DNA from: Isoetes taiwanensis
Lineage: Eukaryota > Streptophyta > Lycopodiopsida > Isoetales > Isoetaceae
Assembly (NCBI GenBank): GCA_021234155.1
Contig: JAJEKV010000031.1
Coordinates: forward strand, 6,030,748-6,094,747
Reading direction: 5' to 3'
Length of the DNA stretch: 64,000 nucleotides
In this document: positions 11,101 to 24,141 of the stretch, in pieces
Numbering within the stretch: the first letter of the stretch is position 1
Layout: every line of letters starts with the position of its first letter
Notes under the pieces: generated by a model
The model's database searches: none
Seen by the model: only the letters and a program-made list of their open reading frames with translations
Told to the model about the DNA's origin: nothing
Position numbers and translations under genes: made by a program

Positions 11101-14100
11101 GACCAAGAAAAGTTGGTTTACGTGACATCGCGGGCTGGTTTATCGGTTACCGCCTAAAGCCCCTCGGGTCCTAGGATGCCCAAAAGTCATATGTGGCAAA
11201 AGGCACTAGGCTGGTGACGCTTAGGTTCGGGCGATGCCCCTAGAGTTGCCCCTAGGATCCTAAAAACTTCCTCAAGGTGGGATTTAATCCCCGCCTACAA
11301 AGTGCATGTATGGCCAAAGTTTTGCCCAACCGGATGTGTGGTGAGTTGGTATAGGCCTAGTAATGCCAAAATAAATGTGCACTTGGTCGGGGTTCAAACC
11401 CCGCCAATGTATGTTTATATTTGGGAGTTGGTTATCGGGGTTATACGGCCATGATCCCCGACGGGTAGAACTTAAAAGCCTATACATGTCCTCCACTTTG
11501 GTCGCCGCTGGCGTTGGGACAAAAAACTAGCTAGTCCTCCCAAAAGACTAGTCTAGACCAAGAAAAGTTGGACATCGTGGGTCGGGTTTATCGTTACCGC
11601 CTAAAGCCCTCCTGGTCCTAGGATGCCCAAAAGTCATATGTGGCAAAAGCGCACTAGGCTGGTGACGCTTAGGTTCGGGCGATGCCCCTAGAGTTGCCCC
11701 TAGGATCCCAAAACTTCCTCAAGGTGGGATTTAATCCCCGCCACAAAGTGTGCATGTATGGCCAAAGTTTTGCCCAACTGATGTGTGGTGAGTTGGTATA
11801 GGCCTAGTAATGCCAAAATAAATGTGCACTTGGTCTGGGGTTCAAACCCCGCCCTGTATGTTTATATTTGGGAGTTGGTTATCGGGTTATACGGCCATGA
11901 TCCCCGACGTGGTAGAACTTAAAAGCCTATACATGTCCTCCACTTTGGTCGCCGCTGGCGGTGGGACAAAAAACTAGCTAGTCCGCCAAAAGACTAGTCT
12001 AGACCAAGAAAAGTTGGTTTACGACATCGCGGGGCTGGTTTATCGGGTTACCGCCTAAAGCCCCTGGTCCTAGGATGCCCAAAAGTCATATGTGGCAAGG
12101 CGGCACTAGGTCGGGTGACGCTTAGGTTCTACGATGCCCCTAGAGTTGCCCCTAGGATCCAAAAAAACTTCCTCAAGGTGGGATTTAATCCCCGCCTACA
12201 AAGTGTGCATGTATGGCCAAAGTTTTGCCCAACGGATGTGTGGTGAGTTGGTATAGGCCTAGTAATGCCAAAATAAATGTGCACTTGGTCTGGGGTTCAA
12301 AACCAAAGGTATGTTTATATTTGGGAGTTGGTTATCGGGGTTATACGCCATGATCCCCACGCGGTAGAACTTAAAAGCCTATACATGTCCTCCACTTTGG
12401 TCGCCGCTGGCAAGTGGGGACAAAAACTAGCTAGTTCACAAAAGACTAGTCTAGACCAAGAAAAGTTGGTTTACGACATCGCGGGCTGGCTTTATCGGTT
12501 ACCGCCTAAAGCCCTCCGGGTCCTAGGGATGCCCAAAAAGTCATATGTGGCAAAGCGGCACTAGGGCTGGTGACGCTTAGGTTCGGGCGATGCCCCTAGA
12601 GTTGCCCCTAGGATCCAAAACTTCCTCAAGGTGGGATTTAATCCCGCCTACAAAGTGTGCATGTATGGCCAAAGTTTTGCCCAACGGATGTGTGGTGAGT
12701 TGGTATAGGCCTAGTAATGCCAAAATAAATGTGCACTTGGTCTGGGGTTCAAACCCGCCGCTGTATGTTTATATTTGGGAGTTGGTTATCGGGTTATACG
12801 GCCATGATCCCACGCGGTAGAACTTAAAAGCCTATACATGTCCTCCACTTTGGCTTCGCTAAAGGGGACAAAAACTAGCTAGTCTCATTAAAAGACTAGT
12901 CTAGACCAAGAAAAGTTGGTTTACGACATCGCGGGCTGGTTTATCGTTACCGCCTAAAGCCCCTCGGGTCCTAGGATGCCCAAAAAGTCATATGTGGCAG
13001 CGGCACTAGGCTGGTGACGCTTAGGTTGGCGATGCCCCTAGAGTTGCCCCCTAGGATCCTAAAAACTTCCTCAAGGTGGGATTTAATCCCCGCCTACAAA
13101 GTGTGCATGTATGGCTAAAGTTTTGCCAAACGGATGTGTGGTGAGTTGGTATAGGCCTAGTAATGCCAAAATAAATGTGCACTTGGTCGGGGTTCAAACC
13201 CGCTGTATGTTTATATTTGGGAGTTGGTTATTGGGGTTATACGGCCATGATCCCCGACGGGTAGAACTTAAAAGCCTATACATGTCCTCCACTTTGGTCG
13301 TTTCGTTGGCAATGGGACAAAAACTAGCTAGTCTGTCAAAAAGACTAGTCTAGACCAAGAAAAGTTGGTTTACGTGACATCGCGGGCTGGTTTATCGTTA
13401 CCGCCTAAAGCCCTCCGGTCCTAGGATGCCCAAAAAGTCATATGTGGCAAAGGCACTAGGCGGGTGACGCTTAGGTTCGGGCGATGCCCCTAGAGTTGCC
13501 CCTAGGATCCCAAAACTTCCTCAAGGTGGGATTTAATCCCCGCCTACAAAGTGTGCATGTATGGCCAAAGTTTTGCCCAACGGATGTGTGGTGAGTTGGT
13601 ATAGGCCTAGTAATGCCAAAATAAATGTGCACTTGGTCTGGGGTTCAAACCCCGCCGGTGTATGTTTATATTTGGGAGTTGGTTACTGGGGGTATATACG
13701 GCCATGATCCCCGACGGGTAGAACTTAAAAGCCTATACATGTCCTCCACTTTGGTCGCCGCTATATAAAGGGGACAAAAACTAGCTAGTCCGGCCAAAAG
13801 ACTAGTCTAGACCAAGAAAAGTTGGTTTACGACCGGGCTGGTTTATCGGGTTACCGCCTAAAGCCCTCCGGGTCCTAGGATGCCCAAAAAGTCATATGTG
13901 GCAAAGCGGCACTAGGCGGGTGACGCTTAGGTTCGGGCGATGCCCCTAGAGTTGCCCCTAGGATCCCAAAACTTCCTCAAGGTGGGATTTAATCCCCGCC
14001 ACAAAGTGTGCATGTATGGCCAAAGTTTTGCCCAACGGATGTGTGGTGAGTTGGTATAGGCCTAGTAATGCCAAAATAAATGTGCACTTGGTCTGGGGGT

Positions 14101-17100
14101 TCAAACCCCAATGTATGTTTATATTTGGGAGTTGGTTATCGGGTTATATGGCCATGATCCCCGAATGGTAGAACTTAAAAGCCTATACATGTCCTCCACT
14201 TTGGTCGCTCGCTGGCAAGGGGACAAAACTAGCTAGTCCGGCCAAAAGACTAGTCTAGACCAAAAAAAGTTGGTTTACGACATCGCGGGCTGGTTTATCG
14301 GTTACCGCCTAAAGCCCTCTCGGGTCCTAGGGATGCCCAAAAAGTCATATGTGGCAAAGCGGCACTAGGGTCGGGTGACGCTAGGTTTTGGCGATGCCCC
14401 TAGAGTTGCCCCTAGGATCCCAAAACTTCCTCAAGGTGGGATTTAATCCCCGCCTACAAAGTGTGCATGTATGGCTAAAGTTTTGCCCAACGGATGTGTG
14501 GTGAGTTGGTATAGGCCTAGTAATGCCAAAATAAATGTGCACTTGGTCGGGGGTTCAAACCCGCCAGTGTATGTTTATATTTGGGAGTTGGTTACTGGGG
14601 TTATACGGCCATGATCCCCGACGTGGTAGAACTTAAAAGCCTATACATGTCCTCCACTTTGGTCGCCGCTGGTAGTGGGACAAAAACTAGCTAGTTTGTA
14701 AAAAGACTAGTCTAGACCAAGAAAAGTTGGTTTACGTGACATCGCGGGCTGGTTTATCGTTACCGCCTAAAGCCCTCCGGGTCCCAGGGATGCCCAAAAG
14801 TCATATGTGGCAAAGCGGCACTAGGTCGGGTGACGCTTAGGTTCGGGCGATGCCCCTAGAGTTGCCCCTAGGATCTATAGTAAAAAAAACTTCCTCAAGG
14901 TGGGATTTAATCCTCCGCCTACAAAGTGTGCATGTATGGCCAAAGTTTTGCCCAACGGATGTGTGGTGAGTTGGTATAGGCCTAGTAATGCCAAAATAAA
15001 TGTGCACTTGGTCGGGGGTTCAAACCCGGCCAGTGTATGTTTATATTTGGGAGTTGGTTACTGGGGTTATACGGCCATGATCCCCGACGTGGTAGAACTT
15101 AAAAGCCTATACATGTCCTCCACTTTGGTCTGCTCGCTGGCGATGGGACAAAAAGCTAGTCCGCCAAAAGACTAGTCTAGACCAAGAAAAGTTGGTTTAC
15201 GATGACATCGCGGGCTGGTTTCATCGTTACCGCCTAAAGCCCCCGGGTCCTAGGATGCCCAAAAGTCATATGTGGCAAAGCGGCACTAGGGTGGTGACGC
15301 TTAGGTTCGGGCGATGCCCCTAGAGTTGCCCCTAGGATCCCAAAACTTCCTCAAGGTGGGATTTAATCCCGCCTACAAAGTGTGCATGTATGGCCAAAGT
15401 TTTGCCCAAACGGATGTGTGGTGAGTTGGTATAGGCCTAGTAATGCCAAAATAAATGTGCACTTGGTCGGGGGTTCAAACCCGCCAAAGGTATGTTTATA
15501 TTTGGGAGTTGGTTACCGGGTTATACGCCATGATCCCCGACGTGGTAGAACTTAAAAGCCTATACATGTCCTCCACTTTGGTCGCCCTATGGGACAAAAC
15601 TAGCTAGCGTAAAAGACTAGTCTAGACCAAGAAAAGTTGGTTTACGACACGCGGGCTGGTTTATCGGTTACCGCCTAAAGCCCTCCTGGTCCTAGGATGC
15701 CCAAAAAGTCATATGTGGCGCGGCACTAGGCGGGTGACGCTTAGGTTCGGCGATGCCCTAGAGTTGCCCCTAGGATCCCAAAACTTCCTCAAGGTGGGAT
15801 TTAATCCCCGCCTACAAAGTGTGCATGTATGGCCAAAGTTTTGCCCAACGGATGTGTGGTGAGTTGGTATAGGCCTAGTAATGCCAAAATAAATGTGCAC
15901 TTGGTCGGGGTTCAAAACCCCGCTGTATGTTTATATTTGGGAGTTGGTTATCGGGTTATAATGGCCATGATCCCCGACGTGGTAGAACTTAAAAGCCTAT
16001 ACATGTCCTCCACTTTGGTCGCCGCTGGCGATGGGACAAAAACTAGCTAGTCCGGCCAAAAGACTAGTCTAGACCAAGAAAAGTTGGTTTACGTGACATC
16101 GTGGCTGGTTTATCGGGTTACCGCCTAAAAGCCCTCCGGGTCCTAGGATGCCCAAAAAGTCATATGTGGCAAAAGCGGCACTAGGCTGGTGGACGCTTAG
16201 GTTCGGGCGATGCCCCTAGAGTTGCCCCTAGGATCCCAAAACTTCCTCAAGGTGGGATTTAATCCCCGCCACAAAGTGTGCATGTATGGCCAAAGTTTTG
16301 CCCAACGGATGTGTGGTGAGTTGGTATAGGCCTAGTAATGCCAAAATAAATGTGCACTTGGTGGGGGTTCAAAACCCGCCTGTATGTTTATATTTGGGAG
16401 TTGGTTATCGGGTTATAATGGCCATGATCCCCGACGTAGTAGAACTTAAAAGCCTATACATGTCCTCCACTTTGGTCGCCGCTGGCGTGGGGACAAAAAC
16501 TAGCTAGTCCGGCCAAAAGACTAGTCTAGACCAAGAAAAGTTGGTTTACGTGACATCGCGGGCTGGTTTACATCGTTACCGCCTAAAGCCCTCCGGGTCC
16601 TAGGGATGCCCAAAAGTCATATGTGGCAAGCGGCACTAGGGCTGGTGACGCTTAGGTTCGGGCGATGCCCCTAGAGTTGCCCCCTAGGATCCGAAAAACT
16701 TCCTCAAGGTGGGATTTAATCCCGCCACAAAGTGTGCATGTATGGCCAAAGTTTTGCCCAACGGATGTGTGGTGAGTTGGTATAGGCCTAGTAATGCCAA
16801 AATAAATGTGCACTTGGCTCGGGGTTCAAACCCGCCGTGTATGTTTATATTTGGGAGTTGGTTATCGGGGTTATACGCCATGATCCCCGACGGTAGAACT
16901 TAAAAGCCTATACATGTCCTCCACTTTGGTCGCCGCTGGCTAAGTGGGACAAAAACTAGCTAGTTTGTCAAAAGACTAGTCTAGACCCAAGAAAAGTTGG
17001 TTTACGATTCGCGGGCTGGCTTCATCGGGTTACCGCCTAAAGCCCTCTCGGGTCCTAGGGATGCCCAAAAGTCATATGTGGCAAAAAGCGGCACTAGGCT

Positions 17101-20100
17101 GGTGACGCTTAGGAACGATGCCCCTAGAAGGATCCGGAAAACTTCCTCAAGGTGGGATTTAATCCCGCCCACAAAGTGTGCATGTATGGCCAAAGTTTTG
17201 CCCAACGGATGTGTGGTGAGTTGGTATAGGCCTAGTAATGCCAAAATAAATGTGCACTTGGTCCTGGGTTCAAACCCCGCCAAATGTATGTTTATATTTG
17301 GGAGTTGGTTACCGGGGTTATACGGCCATGAGATCCCCGACGTGGTAGAACTTAAAAGCCTATACATGTCCTCCACTTTTGGTCGCCGCTAAGGGGACAA
17401 AAAACTAGCTAGTCCGGTCAAAAGACTAGTCTAGACCAAGAAAAGTTGGTTTACGTGACATCGCGGGCTGGTTTATCGGTTACCGCCTAAAGCCCCCTCG
17501 GGTCCTAGGATGCCCAAAAAGTCATATGTGGCAGGCGGCACTAGGCTGGTGGACGCTTAGGTTCGGGCGATGCCCCTAGAGTTGCCCCTAGGATCCCAAA
17601 AAACTTCCTCAAGGTGGGATTTAATCCCCGCCTACAAAGTGTGCATGTATGGCCAAAGTTTTGCCCAACGGATGTGTGGTGAGTTGGTATAGGCCTAGTA
17701 ATGCCAAAATAAATGTGCACTTGGTCTGGGGTTCAAACCCCCGTGTATGTTTATATTTGGGAGTTGGTTATCGGGGTTATAATGGCCATGATCCCCGACG
17801 GGTAGAACTTAAAAGCCTATACATGTCCTCCACTTTGGTCGCCGCTGGCGTGGGGACAAAAACTAGCTAGTCCGTCAAAAAGACTAGTCTAGACCAAGAA
17901 AAGTTGGTTTACACGACATCGTGGCTGGGTTTATCGTTACCGCCTAAAGTCCTTTAAAGTCCTCCTGGTCCTAGGATGCCCAAAAGTCATATGTGGGGCG
18001 GCACTAGGCTGGTGACGCTTAGGTTCGGCGATGCCCCTAGAGTTGCCCCTAGGATCCCAAAACTTCCTCAAGGTGGGATTTAATCCCCGCCACAAAGTGT
18101 GCATGTATGGCCAAAGTTTTGCCCAACGGATGTGTGGTGAGTTGGTATAGGCCTAGTAATGCCAAAATAAATGTGCACTTGGTCTGGGTTCAAACCCGCC
18201 AAATGTATGTTTATATTTGGGAGTTGGTTATCGGGTTATAATGCCATGATCCCCGACGTGGTAGAACTTAAAAGCCTATACATGTCCTCCACTTTGGTCG
18301 CTCGCTAAAGTGGGACAAAAACTAGCTAGTCCGCCAAAAGACTAGTCTAGACCAAGAAAAGTTGGTTTACGACATCGCGGGCTGGTTTATCGGTTACCGC
18401 CTAAAGCCCTCGGTCCTAGGATGCCCAAAAAGTCATATGTGGCAGGCGGCACTAGGCTGGTGACGCTTAGGTTCGATGATGCCCCTAGAGTTGCCCCTAG
18501 GATCCCAAAACTTCCTCAAGGTGGGATTTAATCCCCGCCTACAAAGTGTGCATGTATGGCCAAAGTTTTGCCCAACGGATGTGTGGTGAGTTGGTATAGG
18601 CCTAGTAATGCCAAAATAAATGTGCACTTGGTCGGGGGTTCAAACCCGGCCAGTGTATGTTTATATTTGGGAGTTGGTTATCGGGGTTATACGCCATGAT
18701 CCCCGACGTGGTAGAACTTAAAAGCCTATACATGTCCTCCACTTTGGCTGCTCGCTGGCAAGTGGGACAAAACTAGCTAGTCTGTCAAAAGACTAGTCTA
18801 GACCAAGAAAAGTTGGTTTTACGTGACATCGCGGGCTGGTTTATCGGGTTACCGCCTAAAGCCCTCGGGTCCTAGGGATGCCCAAAAAGTCATATGTGGC
18901 GGCGGCACTAGGCTGGTGACGCTAGGTTCAACGATGCCCCTAGAGTTGCCCCTAGGATCCCAAAAACTTCCTCAAGGTGGGATTTAATCCCCGCCTACAA
19001 AGTGTGCATGTATGGCCAAAGTTTTGCCCAACGGATGTGTGGTGAGTTGGTATAGGCCTAGTAATGCCAAAATAAATGTGCACTTGGTCGGGGTTCAAAC
19101 CCCGCCAAAGGTATGTTTATATTTGGGAGTTGGTTATCGGGTTATAACGGCCATGATCCCCGATCGGTAGAACTTAAAAGCCTATACATGTCCTCCACTT
19201 TGGTCGCTCGTTGGCAAAGTGGGACAAAAACTAGCTAACTAAAAAGACTAGTCTAGACCAAGTAAAAGTTGGTTTCCCGCGGGCTGGTTTACCGGGTTAC
19301 CGCCTAAAGCCCTCTCGGGTCCTAGGATGCCCAAAAAGTCATATGTGGCGGCGGCAAGTCTGGTGATGCTAGGTTCTACGATGCCCTAGAGTTGCCCCTA
19401 GGATCCAAAACTTCCTCAAGGTGGGATTTAATCCCCGCCTACAAAGTGTGCATGTATGGCAAAAAGTTTTTGCCCAACGGATGTGTGGTGAGTTGGTATA
19501 GGCCTAGTAATGCCAAAATAAATGTGCACCCTGGGGGTTCAAACCCCCAAGTGTATGTTTATATTTGGGAGTTGGTTATCGGGGTTATACGCCATGATCC
19601 CCCGACGGGTCCTCCACTTTGGCTGGATGCAATGGGACAAAAACTAGCTAGTCCGTAAAAGACTAGTCTAGACCAGTAAAAGTTGGTTTACATGACATCG
19701 CGGGCTGGTTTTATCGGTTACCGCCTAAAGCCCTCGGGTCCTAGGGATGCCCAAAAAGTCATATGTGGGCGGCACTAGGCTGGTGACGCTTAGGTTCGGG
19801 CGATGCCCCTAGAGTTGCCCCTAGGATCCAAAAACTTCCTCAAGGTGGGATTTAATCCCCGCCTACAAAGTGTGCATGTATGGCCAAAGTTTTGCCCAAC
19901 GGATGTGTGGTGAGTTGGTATAGGCCTAGTAATGCCAAAATAAATGTGCACCTGGTCGGGGGTTCAAAACCCCGCCAAGGTATGTTTATATTTGGGAGTT
20001 GGTTATGGGGTTATAATGCCATGATCCCCGACGTGGTAGAACTTAAAAGCCTATACATGTCCTCCACTTTTGGTGCGCCGCTGGTAGTGGGACAAAAACT

Positions 20101-22663
20101 AGCTAGTTCCAAAAGACTAGTCTAGACCAAGAAAAGTTGGTTTACGATGACATCGCGGGCTGGTTTATCGTTACCGCCTAAAGCCCTCGGGTCCTAGGAT
20201 GCCCAAAAAGTCATATGTGGCAAAGCGGCACTAGGGCTGGTGACGCTTAGGTTCGGGCGATGCCCCTAGAGTTGCCCCTAGGATCCCAAAACTTCCTCAA
20301 GGTGGGATTTAATCCCCGCCTACAAAGTGTGCATGTATGGCCAAAGTTTTGCCCAACGGATGTGTGGTGAGTTGGTATAGGCCTAGTAATGCCAAAATAA
20401 ATGTGCACTTGGTCGGGGGTTCAAACCCGCAAAGTGTATGTTTATATTTGGGAGTTGGTTATGGGGTTATAATGCCATGATCCCCGACGTGGTAGAACTT
20501 AAAAGCCTATACATGTCCTCCACTTTGGCTGCTCGTTGGCAGTGGGACAAAAACTAGCTAGTTTGTAAAAAGACTAGTCTAGACCAGTAAAAGTTGGTTT
20601 GGCTGACATCGCGGGCTGGTTTATCGGTTACCGCCTAAAAGCCCTCGGGTCCTAGGATGCCCAAAAGTCATATGTGGCAGCGGCACTAGGCTGGTGACGC
20701 TTAGGTTCGGGCGATGCCCCTAGAGTTGCCCCCTAGGATCCCAAAAACTTCCTCAAGGTGGGATTTAATCCCCGCCTACAAAGTGTGCATGTATGGCCAA
20801 AGTTTTGCCCAACGGATGTGTGGTGAGTTGGTATAGGCCTAGTAATGCCAAAATAAATGTGCACTTGGCCTGGGGTTCAAACCCGCCGATTGTATGTTTA
20901 TATTTGGGAGTTGGTTACTCGGGTTATACGGCCATGATCCCCGACGTGGTAGAACTTAAAAGCCTATACATGTCCTCCACTTTGGCCGCTCGTTGGCAGT
21001 GGGACAAAAACTAGCTAGTCGGTCAAAAGACTAGTCTAGACCAAGAAAAGTTGGTTTACGACATCGCGGGCTGGTTTATCGGTTACCGCCTAAAGCCCCC
21101 TCCGGGTCCTAGGATGCCCAAAAGTCATATGTGGCAAAGCGGCACTAGGCTGGTGACGCTTAGGTTCAACGGGCGATGCCCCTAGAGTTGCCCCCTAGGA
21201 TCCTAAAAACTTCCTCAAGGTGGGATTTAATCCCGCCACAAAGTGTGCATGTATGGCCAAAGTTTTGCCCAACGGATGTGTGGTGAGTTGGTATAGGCCT
21301 AGTAATGCCAAAATAAATGTGCACTTGGTCGGGGTTCAAACCCGCCGGTATGTTTATATTTGGGAGTTGGTTACTCGGGTTATACGGCCATGATCCCCGA
21401 CGTGGTAGAACTTAAAAGCCTATACATGTCCTCCACTTTGGCTGCTCATTGGCAAAGGGGACAAAACTAGCTAGTCCAAAAGACTAGTCTAGACCAAGCC
21501 AAAAAAGTTGGTTTACTGAAAGACTAAAGTCTAGGATGCCCAAAAGTCATAAGCACTTGGTTTTAAAGTTGCCCCTAGGACAAAACTTCCTCAAGGTGGG
21601 ATTTAATCCTCGGCCACAAAATGTGCATGTATGGCCAAATTTTGCCCAACGGATGTGTGGTGAGTTGTTAGGTTAGTAATGCCTAAAGCCCTGTGTATGT
21701 TTATATTTGGGAGTTGGTCGGGTTAGGGATGCCCAAAAAGTCATACATGTCCTCCACTTTGTGGCCATCGGTGCGGCACTCAAAAAGGTCTAGACCAAGA
21801 AAAGTTGGTTGACGCCTGCTAGTGATGCTAGGTTCGGGCGATGCCCCTAGAGTTGCCCCCTAGGATCCCAAAACTTCCTCAAGGTGGGATTTAATCCTGC
21901 CTACAAAGTGTGCATGTATGGCCAAAGTTTTGTCCAACGGATGTGTGGTGAGTTGGTATAGGCCTAGTAATGCCAAAATAAATGTGCACTTGGTCGGGGT
22001 TCAAACCCCCGATTGTATGTTTATATTTGGGAGTTGGTTACTGGGGTTATACGGCCATGATCCCCGACGTGGTAGAACTTAAAAGCCTATACATGTCCTC
22101 CACTTTGGCTGCTCGTTGGCAGTGGGACAAAAACTAGCTAGTCTGTCAAAAGACTAGTCTAGACCAGTAAAAGTTGGTTTACGACATCGCGGGCTGGTTT
22201 ATCGGTTACCGCCTAAAGCCCTCGGGTCCTAGGATGCCCAAAAAGTCATATGTGGCAAAGCGGCACTAGGCTGGTGACGCTAGGTTCGGCGATGCCCCTA
22301 GAGTTGCCCCTAGGATCCGAAAACTTCCTCAAGGTGGGATTTAATCCTGCCTACAAAGTGTGCATGTATGGCCAAAATTTTGCCCAACGGATGTGTGGTG
22401 AGTTGGTATAGGCCTAGTAATGCCAAAATAAATGTGCACTTGGTCGGGGGTTCAAACCCGGCCAGTGTATGTTTATATTTGGGAGTTGGTTACTGGGGTT
22501 ATACGGCCATGATCCCCGACGTGGTAGAACTTAAAAGCCTATACATGTCCTCCACTTTGGCTGCTCGTTGGCAGTGGGACAAAAACTAGCTAGTCTGTCA
22601 AAAGACTAGTCTAGACCAGTAAAAGTTGGTTTACAGATTACTGTGGCTGGTTTACTGGTTACT
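8126..22663 (+). repeat. Tandem satellite array, ~33 monomers of about 450 bp, with tRNA-like Pol III boxes
   Basis: Using the anchor ATGGCCAAAG (or a close variant) I count about 33 head-to-tail copies starting at 8,190, 8,641, 9,097, 9,598 and so on to 22,368. Most spacings are 439-465 bp. Each monomer holds an A-box-like TGGTGAGTTGG and, 42 bp later, a B-box-like GGTTCAAACCC (in the first monomer 8,218-8,228 and 8,271-8,281). This spacing is that of a tRNA-derived Pol III promoter, so the monomer probably arose from a SINE or tRNA-like unit. Recurring open frames beginning MAKVLPNGCVVSW are a by-product of the repeat. Segments without CG are almost invariant; differences pile up in CG-rich spots. 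Three units are irregular (about 9,097, 10,100-10,370 and 21,490-21,840). Confidence 0.95.
8218..8281 (+). promoter_or_regulatory. tRNA-like internal Pol III promoter (A and B boxes) in satellite monomer, representative copy
   Basis: TGGTGAGTTGG at 8,218-8,228 resembles the A box with one base missing against TRGYNNARNNGG. GGTTCAAACCC at 8,271-8,281 resembles the B box GGTTCGANTCC with two changes. The same pair recurs in almost every monomer, and the sequence between them is nearly identical from copy to copy. Transcription is not shown. Confidence 0.55.
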
Positions 22664-22668
22664 GTCTA

Positions 22669-23711
22669 TGCAGTACCTTTTTCTCTTTGAATTGTTTCCA
22701 GGCAGGGGAGGGGCTTCTTCCTGCCTGGTTTGGCCAATTTGGCATTGCTTTCCTGCTGTCTTTTCCGGCCTTTAGCCTTCATCCTGTGACCTTCGTCCTC
22801 GATCCTAGTTTGTTAAGGAAGTCCTTTGGTATTCGGGCGCTTTGTTGGTTTCATGCGAGTCGCAGTGCAAGAATGTTGTCGATTCGCGTAGCGAATCGAC
22901 ATTCTTTCTCAAGACGAGCATGCATGCATTGCATGCGTCGCATGCATGCATCGCATGCGTTTTGGGCCGTTCGTCAGGTTGGGCGTTTGCTACTTATTGC
23001 GGAATTCTTCCTCGACGTTTCATCGACGCTTCCTCTTCTCTCAGCAGTACCTTTTTCTCTTTGAACCCACCCTCCCCCCCCCCTTCTTTGTTTATTCTAT
23101 TTTGTACAAGTTCTGTTTATCATGTTTTTCCACCCGGTGGGTGATGCTTTTTTTCCACCCATCGGGTGATGCTATTATTTGGTATGTTTCTCGTTTGTTG
23201 TTGGTGATGTGCAGGTACAGGTTGGCGGATAGATAGGCTTCTCATTCATCTCAGCAGATTTGCTACAATGGTGGACAGTGGATAGCCACACACATGCGAA
23301 CTATCCACAAAAAATAAAGGGAAAATCCAATTATATCATTTGGACCCCAAAACAAATACAATGCTAATAGATGAGTGGCTGATGTACCTGCCGAAAGCTT
23401 ATATACCGGGATTAAAAAACCCCGCCCTTTCGGGTTTTCGAGGAAAAACCCTAGTGATAAGCCTTCGGCAAGGGGCTTAGACAAACGTAAGGCATAGAAT
23501 CGCTCCCAAAAACCCACGCATGGAGAAGTCAAAATGGATGGCGCTCGCCAACCTGTACCTGCACATCACCAACAACAAACGAGAAACATACCAAATAATA
23601 GCATCACCCGATGGGTGGAAAAAAAGCATCACCCACCGGGTGGAAAAACATGATAAACAGAACTTGTACAAAATAGAATAAACAAAGAAGGGGGGGAGGG
23701 TGGGCTCAAAG
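22669..23711. repeat. Rearranged copy of a dispersed palindrome-bearing repeat family (inverted-repeat form)
   Basis: The left part (22,669-23,226) matches the plus-strand family copy at 37,360-37,910. The right part (about 23,227-23,711) is the reverse complement of 37,755-38,215. The segment around 23,063-23,215 therefore faces its own inverted copy at about 23,536-23,705, with ~320 bp between. Both outer edges fall at the same TTCTCTTTGA string, which suggests recombination there. The family includes a hairpin (22,868-22,908) and a cluster of GCATGC motifs (22,918-22,962). No transposase or other coding capacity is seen; open frames in it are repeat by-products. It directly abuts the satellite array. 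Confidence 0.8.
22868..22908. repeat. Long imperfect palindrome, cruciform-capable
   Basis: GCAAGAATGT is followed by CGATTCGC, a GTA loop, GCGAATCG and then ACATTCTT, giving an almost complete inverted repeat. The same structure is at 37,557-37,598, and a half copy begins at 37,192. The inner GATTCGCGTAGCGAATC is perfect apart from the loop. Confidence 0.8.
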
Positions 23712-24141
23712 AGAATTTGAAAGTAATTTAGCTTACATGGCAAGCCCAGACCTCTGACTTTTTTGGAATTCCCCTCCAAAAAGGATAGCATTTAGTCGAA
23801 AGGTTGAATTGTTACATAAATTCTTTGGCTAAACAGCTATCGATTTAAAATATTCATCATACCGTTTTTTAAAGAAATTGATTACATAGCCTCCTGGCAA
23901 CCTCATGCCCTACAGAACGGACTCAAGCAAGCCACTACACACAAAAGATACAAAAGCAGTGCATATGAAATGCGGTACACTGACAAAACCATCATTAGGA
24001 ATCAACAGGATAAAAATTCGAACAGCAGCCTGACCATGGAAATGAGAAAGGGTTGTAATAAAGCATTTCATTATTTCTCCCAATACAATATATTTCTGGT
24101 ACCATTGATTTTTTGCATGCCTTATTTATAGGTCAGACATA
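23712..24141. other. Spacer without recognisable gene
   Basis: AT-rich sequence between the inverted repeat and the minus-strand open region. It may contain the 3' untranslated part of the minus-strand region that ends at 24,142; AATAAA-like strings are not clear. Nothing else is seen. Confidence 0.35.

Noticed and set aside
8190-22589. Recurring open frames MAKVLPNGCVVSWYRPSNAK in most satellite monomers
   Set aside because: They follow the repeat, break at different points in each copy, and have no start context or domain; conservation is that of the DNA repeat, not of a protein.
8126-22663. CRISPR-like or rDNA-like array
   Set aside because: Monomers are ~450 bp without short repeat/spacer structure, and no rRNA sequence is recognisable.
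22687-23236. Overlapping open frames in the palindrome-bearing repeat (also at 37,186-37,855)
   Set aside because: Three frames are open at once over the same repeat, no domain is seen, and they recur with each copy; they are by-products of a repeat with few stops.
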